Positions 7,862 to 15,859 of a stretch of 36,976 nucleotides of DNA are shown here, piece by piece (positions within the stretch are counted from its first letter, which is position 1; each line of letters begins with the position of its first letter). The notes below the pieces were generated by a model. That model did no database searches and had not been told where the DNA came from. It was given only the letters and a program-made list of their open reading frames with translations. Position numbers and translations under genes: made by a program. The stretch lies in the NCBI RefSeq assembly GCF_003287275.1, contig NZ_QEVW01000038.1:1-36976 (forward strand), written 5' to 3'. This DNA comes from Paenibacillus taichungensis. Lineage in GTDB: Bacteria > Bacillota > Bacilli > Paenibacillales > Paenibacillaceae.

Positions 7862-8365
7862 TTAGAATTGTAATAAATGAAGCATTGATAGAATGGGAGC
7901 GCCGAAGTAGATTCCCGCTGTAAAATACGTTATGGTCCAAAGCAAAGCACTTGAATATGAAATGAGAGCAAATTTCCGATATTGAACGCCGCCCAGTCCA
8001 ATGAGCAGAGGGAGAACATATCGCACGATTGGAATGAATAAACCGATGCACATCGCCCAATTGCCACTCTTATTCAAAATCAGTTCAGCCTTAACGAAGT
8101 GCTTATTACGTTGAAATCTCTGTTTTATCTTGGGTCCAAATAACTTCCCTGCAAAATAAGCAAAGGTAATGGCGGTTAATAGTCCTGTTAAAATGCAGAA
8201 GTATGTGATACATGAATTGATAACACCGGTGTGACTTAAAATGGCACCACTTATAATCGTGATCTCATTCGGAATTGGAATGCCAAATGGCCCTAATGTG
8301 AAGGCAAAATAAAAAATCAGATATCCATACTGATGTAGTAGCTCTAAGATCGTATTACTGATCAT
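7862..8365 (-). CDS. DedA family membrane protein
   Basis: A 167-residue integral membrane protein of the DedA/SNARE-associated (VTT) family, whose members include undecaprenyl-phosphate and phospholipid flippases. Recognisable parts are the re-entrant loop segment GPFGIPIPNEITIISGAIL, the basic motif FIPIVRYVLPLLIGLGGV (FxRxxP..aG pattern) and several hydrophobic helices. Start ATG follows AGAGGAGG. It is first in a two-gene unit with the methyltransferase. A minus-strand terminator hairpin lies in its upstream region at 8497-8516. Confidence 0.88.
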   Translation of the reverse strand: MISNTILELLHQYGYLIFYFAFTLGPFGIPIPNEITIISGAILSHTGVINSCITYFCILTGLLTAITFAYFAGKLFGPKIKQRFQRNKHFVKAELILNKSGNWAMCIGLFIPIVRYVLPLLIGLGGVQYRKFALISYSSALLWTITYFTAGIYFGAPILSMLHLLQF

Positions 8366-8734
8366 TGTTTTGCCTCCTCTCTTGTCGATATAGAAATCAT
8401 AATGAAAAAAACTAAGGAATTAATAAGCATAATTCTGAAGAAAATCTAAAGATTACATAGGCAAAGCGATACTACGGTACATGCAAGACAAAAAGCCTTG
8501 CCAACTTACTGGCAAGACTTGATAGGGTGGATATATTCAGGAGTAGTGGTCAAGTGACACAGTCACAACAACAATGCTTTTCACATGATTTAACGTTAAC
8601 GTGCCACTTTGCAGTCGAGAGCCGGGCATGCCGGAATAAAAGCGAGCTCAGATTGATTACCAATGTTGAGGATAAAGCAACGAACAGCAGTTGCTAGCGT
8701 CTAAAAGACGGTTGGAAAATATGAAAGGAGTGGA
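8366..8734. other. Divergent intergenic region between dedA and the HIT gene
   Basis: No gene is seen. It contains a minus-strand terminator-like hairpin (8487-8516), a GTGAC-ACA-GTCAC palindrome near 8553-8565 and a perfect 10-bp palindrome ACGTTAACGT at 8593-8602. It must also hold the divergent promoters, which I cannot place confidently. Confidence 0.5.
8487..8516 (-). terminator. Terminator or attenuator upstream of dedA
   Basis: On the minus strand, CTTGCC-n8-GGCAAG is followed by GCTTTTTGT. It lies about 120 nt upstream of the dedA start codon in the dedA direction, where no upstream minus-strand gene exists to be terminated, so it may be a premature terminator in the dedA leader. Confidence 0.45.
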
Positions 8735-9235
8735 ATGAAAAAGATGACAGCATCATTTTCACATAAGCCTGAAGGATACGAATGTCCATTTTGTTGTGTT
8801 TGGGGTATCGAGCGACCTAATCAGGGAACAAAACAAAAGGATATCATCTATCAGAATGAAAAGGTAACGGCATTTATAGCAAGCAAATGGTGGCCAAACA
8901 ATAAAGGACATGTTCTTATTATTCCTAATCAACATTTCGAGAACATCTTTGAACTCCCTGCGGATTACGCTGTTGAAATTCATCGCGCGGCTCAGCTTAC
9001 AGCATTTGCAATGAAAAATACATATGGATGTGAAGGGATTTCTACGCGGCAACATAATGAGCCCGCTGGCAATCAAGATGTGTGGCATTATCATCTCCAT
9101 GTTTACCCTAGATATGTTAATGATCAACTTTATCTGTCAAAGGGTACTCCATCCGATCCAGATGAACGCGCTTTCTATGCTGATAAGCTGTGTTCATGGA
9201 TAAAGGAAAACATTGAGGTTCTCTCACTAAGCTAA
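8735..9235 (+). CDS. HIT family hydrolase (histidine triad)
   Basis: A 166-residue soluble nucleotidyl hydrolase or transferase. The catalytic triad HYHLHVYPRY is present with His118, His120 and His122, and a CPFC pair near residues 18-21 suggests a zinc site as in Fhit/Hint proteins. The preceding GHVLIIPNQHFENIFELP segment is the conserved HIT strand. Members hydrolyse AMP-linked substrates such as adenosine phosphoramidates or Ap4A; the exact substrate is not known here. Start ATG follows AAAGGAGTGG. The stop codon is part of a CTAACGGGAAACGATA motif that recurs 3' of other genes in the window. It appears to stand alone. Confidence 0.9.
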   Translation: MKKMTASFSHKPEGYECPFCCVWGIERPNQGTKQKDIIYQNEKVTAFIASKWWPNNKGHVLIIPNQHFENIFELPADYAVEIHRAAQLTAFAMKNTYGCEGISTRQHNEPAGNQDVWHYHLHVYPRYVNDQLYLSKGTPSDPDERAFYADKLCSWIKENIEVLSLS

Positions 9236-9263
9236 CGGGAAACGATATCTCAATAAAAATAAA

Positions 9264-9291
9264 GAGCAGTCTGCAGTTCTGCAGGCTGCTC
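9264..9291. terminator. Convergent terminator
   Basis: Strong hairpin GAGCAGTCTGCAG-TT-CTGCAGGCTGCTC with one mismatch. The T-rich tail (TTTATTTTTATT) is on the minus strand, so it mainly ends the beta-propeller gene, but it can fold in both directions between the convergent genes. Confidence 0.7.
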
Positions 9292-9383
9292 ATGTGATAA
9301 AAAAGAAACGTCATATGATTTCGCTTCTGGACAGAGGCTAGGCATACTTCGTTATACTGGGGGGATACTCCAGCCTGTATATG

Positions 9384-10688
9384 CTACTCTAGAACGTATT
9401 TGGCAATGGTTTTACTCATCTGGATATAGAATGTATTTGCATCGTGAAAACGAACATCGGCTTGGTGAAAAAGTGCGTCATCGATTACAAAAGAGTTTTT
9501 TGTTTTTAGTGTATTAGAGTCCAGAATATAGTAGGCGGCTTTCTTCGGCTCCGGTTTAGATGAATCATACCAAGCTTGTGTTTTGTCGACGGCTCCGAAG
9601 ACAATGCTCTGATCATTTAATCGTTGTAACAGTCCTTGTGCAGGTAAATCAGTAAACGTCTTGGTCGCAATCAATTGATTGTTAGTATTGTAGAGACTAA
9701 GCATATTTTTCTCTTGAATCAGATAGTTATTGCCTAAGGATACGTAAAAAGAATCGTACATATTATGCGCATACGTTGTACCGAAAACGGCATCCTGTGC
9801 TGGCTTAGGCAAAGGTCTGATCCATTTTTTTTCCCCGTTAGGCTTGTAGGCGTGCAAGGTTTCCACTTTCATCTTTGCATCGTAGATGGGAACAATCACA
9901 GTTCCGCCACTTAGAACTTCAAAGTCAGCATGCACAATATTGACGTGATCCTGCGGTTGGACAGCAGAAATAATCTTCTTTCCTGTAGGAATGGAGTAAA
10001 TATCAATTGTTGTTGTGTTTCTCGGAGCATCAGAATTTATCAATCCGACGTAGTTCCCCTGAATATGTCGCACGTGGCCATGGAACTCCCTTTTGATAAG
10101 TGGCTTTCCTTCCTTTGTATAAAGAGTGATCACACTGGTGTCTTTTGTGAAAGTAACCACAGCTATGCGCCCATCTTCTAGGACATTGAATTGAAAGTAA
10201 TCTTTGAATGTTTTGACCCAGCGCGGCTTGTTATTTGAATCCAGAGAGATCAACTGGTATACCTTCTTGTTTCCGGAATTTACCTCATCGAAGTAGTAGA
10301 CGTTACCGCTCTGATCTACCTCAAACGAATTGTAGGGCATAGGCGATTTATGAATCCACTTCTGTTTTCCTGTTTTGTCGTCTATCGCTAATAGGGAGTT
10401 TACGGATTTAGTTTTGCCGGTAGAGCGATCTGACTGATACAAGAATGTATATGCAGTTTGAGAGTTAGTCTGTTCTGATACGATAGGGTAGACGATATTT
10501 CCTGTGAAATAATAGTTCTTACTATGTATTTGGGTTGTCGCATCGGTAGGTACGTCATAGGTCCACTCTGGCTTTGGAAGTTGCTTGTAATCAGAAGCAG
10601 ATACGGGAGAGGAGATAGGGGCTAAGGAAATACTAAAGAACGCTGTTAGAGTAGTGATTAGAAATGTACGTTTAGTGATTCTTTTCAT
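9384..10688 (-). CDS. Secreted protein with PQQ-like beta-propeller repeats
   Basis: A 434-residue exported protein. Residues 1-32 are a signal peptide (KR-rich start, hydrophobic core, cleavage near VSASD). The mature part has repeated beta-rich units such as LLAIDDKTGKQKWIHKSPMP, LISLDSNNKPRWVKTF, LYTKEGKPL and LHAYKPNGEKKWIRPLP, which match the DxxGxxxW pattern of PQQ/YncE-like propellers. Such domains usually act as binding scaffolds; no catalytic motif is visible. Start ATG follows CAAGGAGG. It is a single gene, convergent with the HIT gene. Function unknown. Confidence 0.75.
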   Translation of the reverse strand: MKRITKRTFLITTLTAFFSISLAPISSPVSASDYKQLPKPEWTYDVPTDATTQIHSKNYYFTGNIVYPIVSEQTNSQTAYTFLYQSDRSTGKTKSVNSLLAIDDKTGKQKWIHKSPMPYNSFEVDQSGNVYYFDEVNSGNKKVYQLISLDSNNKPRWVKTFKDYFQFNVLEDGRIAVVTFTKDTSVITLYTKEGKPLIKREFHGHVRHIQGNYVGLINSDAPRNTTTIDIYSIPTGKKIISAVQPQDHVNIVHADFEVLSGGTVIVPIYDAKMKVETLHAYKPNGEKKWIRPLPKPAQDAVFGTTYAHNMYDSFYVSLGNNYLIQEKNMLSLYNTNNQLIATKTFTDLPAQGLLQRLNDQSIVFGAVDKTQAWYDSSKPEPKKAAYYILDSNTLKTKNSFVIDDALFHQADVRFHDANTFYIQMSKTIAKYVLE

Positions 10689-10827
10689 GATATGAGGTCC
10701 TCCTTGCTTTTGGTAAAATCAACCTTTCGATTATAACATATAATGTACATGTTTCCTGAATCCAGAAGCCGCCGTATGTACCATCCGAAAAAAACGGGGA
10801 TGTTTAAAAAGAGGAGGGCAATGCAAA

Positions 10828-11163
10828 ATGGAATTTAAATTTGGGGACGTTTCTATTCTTCTCCCCCCTTTATACATTACAATTATCGGTATCATTATTT
10901 TTTTCTTTTTAGTAAGGTGGAGCAAGCAATTAGAGACAAGACGTTTTACAGTATTCTTTTACTTTTTGATCAGTACTTCCATTATTCCAATTTTTTCTCG
11001 TTATACAACAGAAGGTGACTTTCAGCTGTGGATTCCCTTAGGATTTATAGTGATTTTTCTTTATTTGTTTCGCAGCAAAAGATATCATGCATCTAAAATG
11101 AAAGCGAGTATTTTGGGACTTTCCGTAGCAATATACCAGTTAATACTTCAATACGTCGGATAG
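10828..11163 (+). CDS. Small membrane protein of unknown function
   Basis: A 111-residue hydrophobic protein. Three to four membrane helices are visible: residues 12-30 (PPLYITIIGIIIFFFLV), 43-58, 68-82 and a last amphipathic helix near the C-terminus, with a basic cytoplasmic loop RSKRYHASKMK. GAGGAGG lies 10 nt before the ATG at 10828; an earlier ATG in another frame stops at once. I do not recognise the family. It is monocistronic and followed by a repeat-family terminator. Confidence 0.7.
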   Translation: MEFKFGDVSILLPPLYITIIGIIIFFFLVRWSKQLETRRFTVFFYFLISTSIIPIFSRYTTEGDFQLWIPLGFIVIFLYLFRSKRYHASKMKASILGLSVAIYQLILQYVG

Positions 11164-11198
11164 ATTCTATGCAGTACAAGAACTTAATCCCATTCAAA

Positions 11199-11226
11199 GT
11201 CGCTATTGTAGCGGCTTTTTTGTTTT
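11199..11226 (+). terminator. Repeat-family terminator copy 2
   Basis: GTCGCTATTGTAGCGGC hairpin with seven-base stem followed by TTTTTTG. Upstream bases (TACAAGAAC, CCATT) are also shared with the copy at 17648. Confidence 0.75.
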
Positions 11227-11465
11227 ATGAACTGAGTTTCATTTCCAAAGTCGAGGACAAGAACATTGTGTCACTTCCGTTTAAAAGGTGATCTAAGTAT
11301 GTATCGGTTCGTATGATCAATTCCACAGTTTTACGAGGTCCTACAAACCGCAAGTTAGAATTACAAAAGTGTAAGGCAGATGTAAGTTGAATCGATAGCT
11401 TAGGGAAGCGTAGCAGGATAATATTGGAACAAGCAAAAATAGAATTTTTAAAAAGGAGAATCGAG

Positions 11466-12977
11466 ATGAGGCTGTTTGAACTGTTACTTTTTTTGTCAAA
11501 CATCGGATTGTTTGCATTAACATTCTTATTAAAAAAGGGACGGCCCAGAATTCCTCTATTCGTTGCAAGCGGGATCGCCACACTTTTACTGGTCATTCAT
11601 TGGACAGTGGAAGGATACAGAGTTCAGCTATTCTTCTCATATTGCATACCGATCATTTTTTTTGCTACTTCAGGTTATAGCTATTTTAGAAAAAAAGGCC
11701 CCCAAAAAATTCCACGATTATTGTTGGGGTTAGCTAATACCGCTATAGCGATAATGCTGGGTGTGACAGCAGTTCTAATGTATGCTTTCCCTGTAATTAA
11801 TCTACCTGAACCGGCTGGGGAATTTAAGGTAGGAACGCAAACTTTTCATCTCGTGGATAGAAATAGGGAAGAGATTTTCGACAAAACCAGAGATGGTAAG
11901 AGAGAGTTGATGGTTCAGGTATGGTATCCGGTTACAGTTGGCACCGGCAAGTACGCTCCCTTTATTCCCGATACTCCGATTTTACGATATATGGCCGCGA
12001 ACTATGGCCTTCCTGAGTTTACTCTTCAGCACTTGAAGTACGTATCCAGTCATGCTTATTCGGGGGCCGAGGTCTCCTCGGCACAGACTTCGTATCCGCT
12101 GATCCTTGCGAATCCCGGCTTCGGCTCGTCCAGGTTCCTCCATACGTCCCAAGCTGAGAATCTCGCGAGCCATGGATATATCGTGGCGGTGATCGATCAC
12201 ACCTTCAATACATTTGCAACCGAGTTTCCGGACGGTCGAATCACCACCAGCACAACCAATGACTTATTCTCACCCGAAGATGATTACCGAACAGGAAGAG
12301 AAAGTCGCGACAAATTAGGGAAAGTTTTAACGGACGATGTGGCGTTTGTGCTGGACCAATTCGAGCTCATCCAATCCGGGCAGATTCCAAGTCATCTAAA
12401 AGGGAGGATTGACCTCGATCATGTCGGCGTGTTCGGTCATTCCATCGGCGGAGCGACGGCCTACGACGCTTCTTACGATCCGCGAATTGCGGCTGGTATA
12501 GACTTGGATGGAGGGATGTATCGACTGCGTGACAGAGAGGAACTGCAAAAACCGTTTTTGTTCATCAACTCGGAAAGCTATTTCGAAGAATTAAAAATGG
12601 TTATGGATAATCGGATCTTCACAGATGCAGAGCTTAACCGTATGGGGTCAACAAGAGAGTGGATGAATCAAGTAACGGAAGATAAAAAGTTGGAGCTTGA
12701 ACGGATGCACGAAACGGTCGACGAAGGGGGACAAATCCTGTATATCGAAAATACAGAACATTTAAATTTCGCCGACGTACAGTTCATTTCTCCGATTTTC
12801 AAAATGCTGGGCATTACAGGAAAGATTGGGCCAGAGAGAGCAAACTCCGTTATCAATGCATATATGCTGGATTTCTTCGATATGTATCTGAAAAATCAAG
12901 GTGGAGACTTAATAAAAGGACCGGATAGCCGCTTCCCGGAGGTGAAGTTCGTAACGTCGCTAATTAAGTTCAACTAG
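11466..12977 (+). CDS. Membrane-anchored alpha/beta hydrolase, PAF-acetylhydrolase-like
   Basis: A 503-residue esterase. About four transmembrane helices occupy residues 1-125. The catalytic domain resembles the platelet-activating factor acetylhydrolase (type II) group: oxyanion region LANPGFGSSRF, nucleophile elbow GHSIGG with Ser326, acid in GIDLDGGMY (Asp348) and base in ENTEHLNFADVQF (His432). The order and spacing fit the PAF-AH triad, where the last motif is HxNFADF. It likely hydrolyses lipid or short-chain esters at the outer membrane face. I choose the ATG at 11466, which follows AAAAAGGAG; the frame opens earlier at TTG 11424. Confidence 0.85.
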   Translation: MRLFELLLFLSNIGLFALTFLLKKGRPRIPLFVASGIATLLLVIHWTVEGYRVQLFFSYCIPIIFFATSGYSYFRKKGPQKIPRLLLGLANTAIAIMLGVTAVLMYAFPVINLPEPAGEFKVGTQTFHLVDRNREEIFDKTRDGKRELMVQVWYPVTVGTGKYAPFIPDTPILRYMAANYGLPEFTLQHLKYVSSHAYSGAEVSSAQTSYPLILANPGFGSSRFLHTSQAENLASHGYIVAVIDHTFNTFATEFPDGRITTSTTNDLFSPEDDYRTGRESRDKLGKVLTDDVAFVLDQFELIQSGQIPSHLKGRIDLDHVGVFGHSIGGATAYDASYDPRIAAGIDLDGGMYRLRDREELQKPFLFINSESYFEELKMVMDNRIFTDAELNRMGSTREWMNQVTEDKKLELERMHETVDEGGQILYIENTEHLNFADVQFISPIFKMLGITGKIGPERANSVINAYMLDFFDMYLKNQGGDLIKGPDSRFPEVKFVTSLIKFN

Positions 12978-13217
12978 CTTTTCTTCTAAGAACAAAAATT
13001 TTGCGATACCTATCCCATAAAGCGACTACTTATATAATTTAAAGAGGGTTTTCTAGTGCCGCTCCACTTCCTGACGAATAGAGTGCATATCCACCGTACG
13101 GCTTTCCAAACGTTGAGCCAGCTCATGAACTTCGTTCGATAAGCGGTGAGAAGCTAGGAGATAATTCTGACTTGAAATTTTCGTGGTTCTCAGGAAATTG
13201 TAACTTTCTATGGTCAG

Positions 13218-13244
13218 TGTCACATTAACAGCCGCTATCTCGTT
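13218..13244 (+). promoter_or_regulatory. Predicted ECF41-type promoter
   Basis: TGTCACA (13218-13224), a 16-bp spacer and CGTT (13241-13244). The published ECF41 target consensus is TGTCACA-n16-CGTC. The element ends about 30 bp before the oxidoreductase start, which is the right distance for a short 5' leader carrying the AAGGAG site, and the sigma gene of this locus is an ECF41 member. Confidence 0.75.
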
Positions 13245-13274
13245 CTATATGCAAACATAGAAGGAGTAGATGTT

Positions 13275-14462
13275 ATGAAAACATTAACTTGCGTCATCAT
13301 CGGTGCCGGGTATGCGGGAATTCATACCGTTAAGGAAATCCGAAAACTGTTCAAGGATCAGGTAAATAAGTATCCGCTACGCCTTGTCATGATTGACAAA
13401 AACTCTTTTCATCTGCGTAAAGTGTTAATGTTTAGACCCGCCGTTACGGATCAAGAAATACGAATCCCGCTTACGAAGCTGTTTCCGGAGGGAGTTGAAT
13501 TGGTTCAGGCAATCGTCTCAGAGATTAATACGGAAGAGAAGAAGCTACTGTATGTGAATCCGTTGGGAGTGGAATATGAGATGAACTACGATGTGCTCGT
13601 TGTAACTGCGGGTAGTGTGATCCGGCAACCCGAGCCTGAACAGGGTGGAATTGCACTTTCCTCATTGGAAAATGCGAAAAAAATTCGAAGTATATGGCTC
13701 ACTAATCTAAAACAGGCAACTTCAGAAAATAATCCAAGAGAACGGATGCGATTGTTGCAAATCGCCATTGCGGGAGCTGGAATTAGTGGTATGGAGACTG
13801 CCGCAGAAATGGCTTATTACGCCCGCAAGGATGCAAAAGATTTTGGACTTGACCCGCAAGATGTAAAAATCTATCTGTACAATCCTCACCAACGTCTATT
13901 TTTAGATGGTCCTGCTAAAGTAGGAATGAAACTGGAACAATTGCTCCAAGACATCGGCATAAACACCATGCATAATAAAAGTGTAATCAAGGAAAAAGAT
14001 GGAATTTTATGGTTATCCAATGGTGAAAAGCAACCTGTAGGCCTGTGTATTTGGACGCTCGGGCTGCAGCCCAATCCCATGCTATCGACGATCGGCTTGC
14101 CAGTAACGCCCGAAGGGTATGTGCATGTTGACGTCAGTTACAGGGTATCGGATATGTCCGGTATTTATAGTATTGGTGACTGCGCCAGAATCACAGACCC
14201 GGTAAACGGGCATGTCGATGGCAAGACGTGCAAGGAAGCAATACCCCAAGCTGCTAGGCTTGCCAAAATTATACTAGCAGATCTCGAAGGGCGCCAAGCG
14301 CCGGTTCATGAAAGCTACATTAAATCGTTCAGCATCGGGCTAGGTCCCGACAAAGGTTTAACCTGGGTAAACAAATGGGGGCTTGATTTCGTCGTCACAG
14401 GTAAATTGAGCTGGAAAATTAAAAAATATACTTGGGATACAGCAAGTATGTTAACGACTTAA
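13275..14462 (+). CDS. FAD-dependent oxidoreductase, NDH-2-like
   Basis: A 395-residue pyridine nucleotide-disulfide type flavoprotein. The N-terminal FAD motif is VIIGAGYAGIHTVKEIRKL, a second dinucleotide motif IAGAGISGMETAAEMA lies near residue 166 for NAD(P)H, and the C-terminal FAD strand is GIYSIGDCARI. The pattern matches type II NADH dehydrogenase/YumB-like enzymes that reduce quinones or similar acceptors. It lies 33 bp upstream of the sigma factor gene and directly downstream of the predicted ECF41 promoter. In ECF41 loci the partner gene typically encodes a carboxymuconolactone decarboxylase, oxidoreductase or epimerase; this gene fits the oxidoreductase class. Confidence 0.88.
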   Translation: MKTLTCVIIGAGYAGIHTVKEIRKLFKDQVNKYPLRLVMIDKNSFHLRKVLMFRPAVTDQEIRIPLTKLFPEGVELVQAIVSEINTEEKKLLYVNPLGVEYEMNYDVLVVTAGSVIRQPEPEQGGIALSSLENAKKIRSIWLTNLKQATSENNPRERMRLLQIAIAGAGISGMETAAEMAYYARKDAKDFGLDPQDVKIYLYNPHQRLFLDGPAKVGMKLEQLLQDIGINTMHNKSVIKEKDGILWLSNGEKQPVGLCIWTLGLQPNPMLSTIGLPVTPEGYVHVDVSYRVSDMSGIYSIGDCARITDPVNGHVDGKTCKEAIPQAARLAKIILADLEGRQAPVHESYIKSFSIGLGPDKGLTWVNKWGLDFVVTGKLSWKIKKYTWDTASMLTT

Positions 14463-14495
14463 GAAAGAATGAAGACGGAATAGGAAGTGTCGAAG

Positions 14496-15395
14496 ATGGA
14501 GGAGCTATACAGACAATACAAAAAGTTATTGCTCACACTTGCTTATCAGATGACAGGTACATGGTCCGAGGCGGAAGATGCTGTGCAGGACGTATTTCTG
14601 AAAGTTTGCGATATAAATCCGGCTGGTCTGACCGAAGAACCAAAAGCATACTTGTGTAAAATGGTCGTTAACCGCTGTCGTGACCTGTATAAATCGGCTC
14701 GGAGACGGCGGGAACACTATGTCGGAGAATGGCTACCCGAACCCATTCCGACTTCGGAAGCGGATCCGCTCAATCTCATAGTCCGCGATGAACTTCTATC
14801 TTACGCAGTCTTAGTGCTTTTAGAGAAGCTGTCTCCGTCAGAACGAGCGGTGTTTGTATTGCGTGAGGCTCTCGGTATCGAGTATGTAGGTATAGCCAAG
14901 GTTATCGGTAAAAGCGAGATGAACTGCAGGAAGATTTTCAGCCGAGCTAAGGTAAAGATGGGGATCGGTGAAGGAGAGCCAGATGCTGCCAAGACGGATA
15001 GAGAAACATGGATTCGCCAGTTCGTTTCCGCGCTGGAGCAAGACAACACCAAGCAGATTATTTCTATGCTAGCCGACGATGTCGTGCTTATTTCCGATGG
15101 GGGAGGCAAAGTGGTTGCCGCTGTTCGCTCGATCATATATCGAGATGCCGTTTCCAAATTTCTTCTTGGTTTATTCCATAAGTCATCCCAACATGAGGGC
15201 GGTATTCAGTTAGAAATGAGCGAGATCAACGGTCAGATCGGAGTCGTTATCCGTTTGGGTGAGCAAGTCGATTCTGTTGCGCTGATTCATGCTGAAGGAC
15301 AGTTGATTCGCAACATTTATCTTATCCGAAACCCAGATAAAATTAGGTTTTTTAACATTCCTGGGGATTATGAAGAGGAACCAAGCACAAACTAA
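14496..15395 (+). CDS. ECF41-family RNA polymerase sigma factor (SigJ-like) with SnoaL-like C-terminal domain
   Basis: A 299-residue extracytoplasmic-function sigma factor. Region 2 is residues 1-72 (TWSEAEDAVQDVFLKV), region 4 about 105-160, and a fused SnoaL/NTF2-like domain about 170-299. The ECF41 signatures are all visible: WLPEP (79-83) in the linker, DGGGK (201-205) and NPDK (279-282). In this group the C-terminal domain replaces an anti-sigma factor and tunes activity. Start is the ATG at 14496, about 8 nt after AGGAAG; the frame also has GTG at 14487. It is probably co-transcribed with the oxidoreductase from its own target promoter. The inducing signal of ECF41 factors is not known. 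Confidence 0.9.
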   Translation: MEELYRQYKKLLLTLAYQMTGTWSEAEDAVQDVFLKVCDINPAGLTEEPKAYLCKMVVNRCRDLYKSARRRREHYVGEWLPEPIPTSEADPLNLIVRDELLSYAVLVLLEKLSPSERAVFVLREALGIEYVGIAKVIGKSEMNCRKIFSRAKVKMGIGEGEPDAAKTDRETWIRQFVSALEQDNTKQIISMLADDVVLISDGGGKVVAAVRSIIYRDAVSKFLLGLFHKSSQHEGGIQLEMSEINGQIGVVIRLGEQVDSVALIHAEGQLIRNIYLIRNPDKIRFFNIPGDYEEEPSTN

Positions 15396-15491
15396 ACGAG
15401 AGACAATGGTTAAAATTAACGACCAGATGAAGCTGTCGGAGATGTGAAGCAGCTGTATGGATAAGTACAAACGATAACATGTTACGCAAAC

Positions 15492-15532
15492 AAAAGTGTA
15501 GCCTTCCTATTGCGGCAGGATACACTTTTTTT
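15492..15532 (+). terminator. Terminator after the sigma factor
   Basis: AAAAGTGTA (15492-15500) pairs with TACACTTTT (15521-15529), with further pairing of CCTTCC-like bases inside, followed by a T tract. It closes the ECF41 unit. Confidence 0.75.
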
Positions 15533-15717
15533 GTTCATTTTAACGGGAAATATTCACAATAAAACCTTGAATAACAATGGCCTATACATCGACTACGTCA
15601 TTTTCATGAATAATTCAAGCAGCATCACACCTAACACGGTTTTAATCTGCTCATATGTAAATTGTTCTTTAATCAAATTTAACCGAATCAAGTATGTTGA
15701 TAAAAAACAGAGGAGAA

Positions 15718-15855
15718 ATGACGTTTTCCAATTGCTGCGTCGATTTCATCAATGCAAAATGGATTGTACTTGGTGGTAAACAGTGTTACTCTAAAAGTCT
15801 GTGTTCGACAATACATTTGAATAATAGCCACCATTTTAGTTGTAAAGAAAGGTAA
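15718..15855 (+). CDS. Upstream leader ORF of the ABC-F gene (45 codons)
   Basis: ATG at 15718 follows CAGAGGAGAA, a better ribosome site than that of the ABC-F gene itself. The frame runs 45 codons without a stop and ends at TAA 15853-15855, only 4 nt before the ABC-F ATG at 15860. The peptide begins MTFSNCCVDFINAKW and is rich in cysteine (six residues) and ends HHFSCKER. Its last codons overlap the AAAGAAAGG ribosome site of the ABC-F gene, so translating ribosomes would reach that site. Leader ORFs of this kind control several antibiotic-resistance ABC-F genes. That it is translated is inference; the peptide sequence is not one I know. Confidence 0.6.
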   Translation: MTFSNCCVDFINAKWIVLGGKQCYSKSLCSTIHLNNSHHFSCKER

Positions 15856-15859
15856 CACT
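15782..15859 (+). promoter_or_regulatory. Hairpin spanning the ABC-F ribosome binding site
   Basis: AGTGTTAC at 15782-15789 is the perfect complement of GTAACACT at 15852-15859, the eight bases just before the ABC-F ATG. Inside it, CTAAAA (15791-15796) pairs with TTTTAG (15834-15839). The folded form holds the AAAGAAAGG site in an internal loop next to a closed stem. The 5' arm lies inside the leader ORF, so ribosome position on the leader would change the fold. Confidence 0.55.

Noticed and set aside
13053..13223. Minus-strand 56-codon frame starting at GTG (contains NEVHELAQRLESRTVDMHSI)
   Set aside because: The helix-like sequence is attractive, but there is no ribosome site, its start overlaps the predicted ECF41 promoter on the other strand, and no family was recognised. 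It could be a gene tail, but I cannot support it.
15510..15779. 89-residue frame between the sigma factor and the ABC-F gene
   Set aside because: No ribosome site, begins inside the terminator and overlaps the better supported leader ORF at 15718 in another frame.
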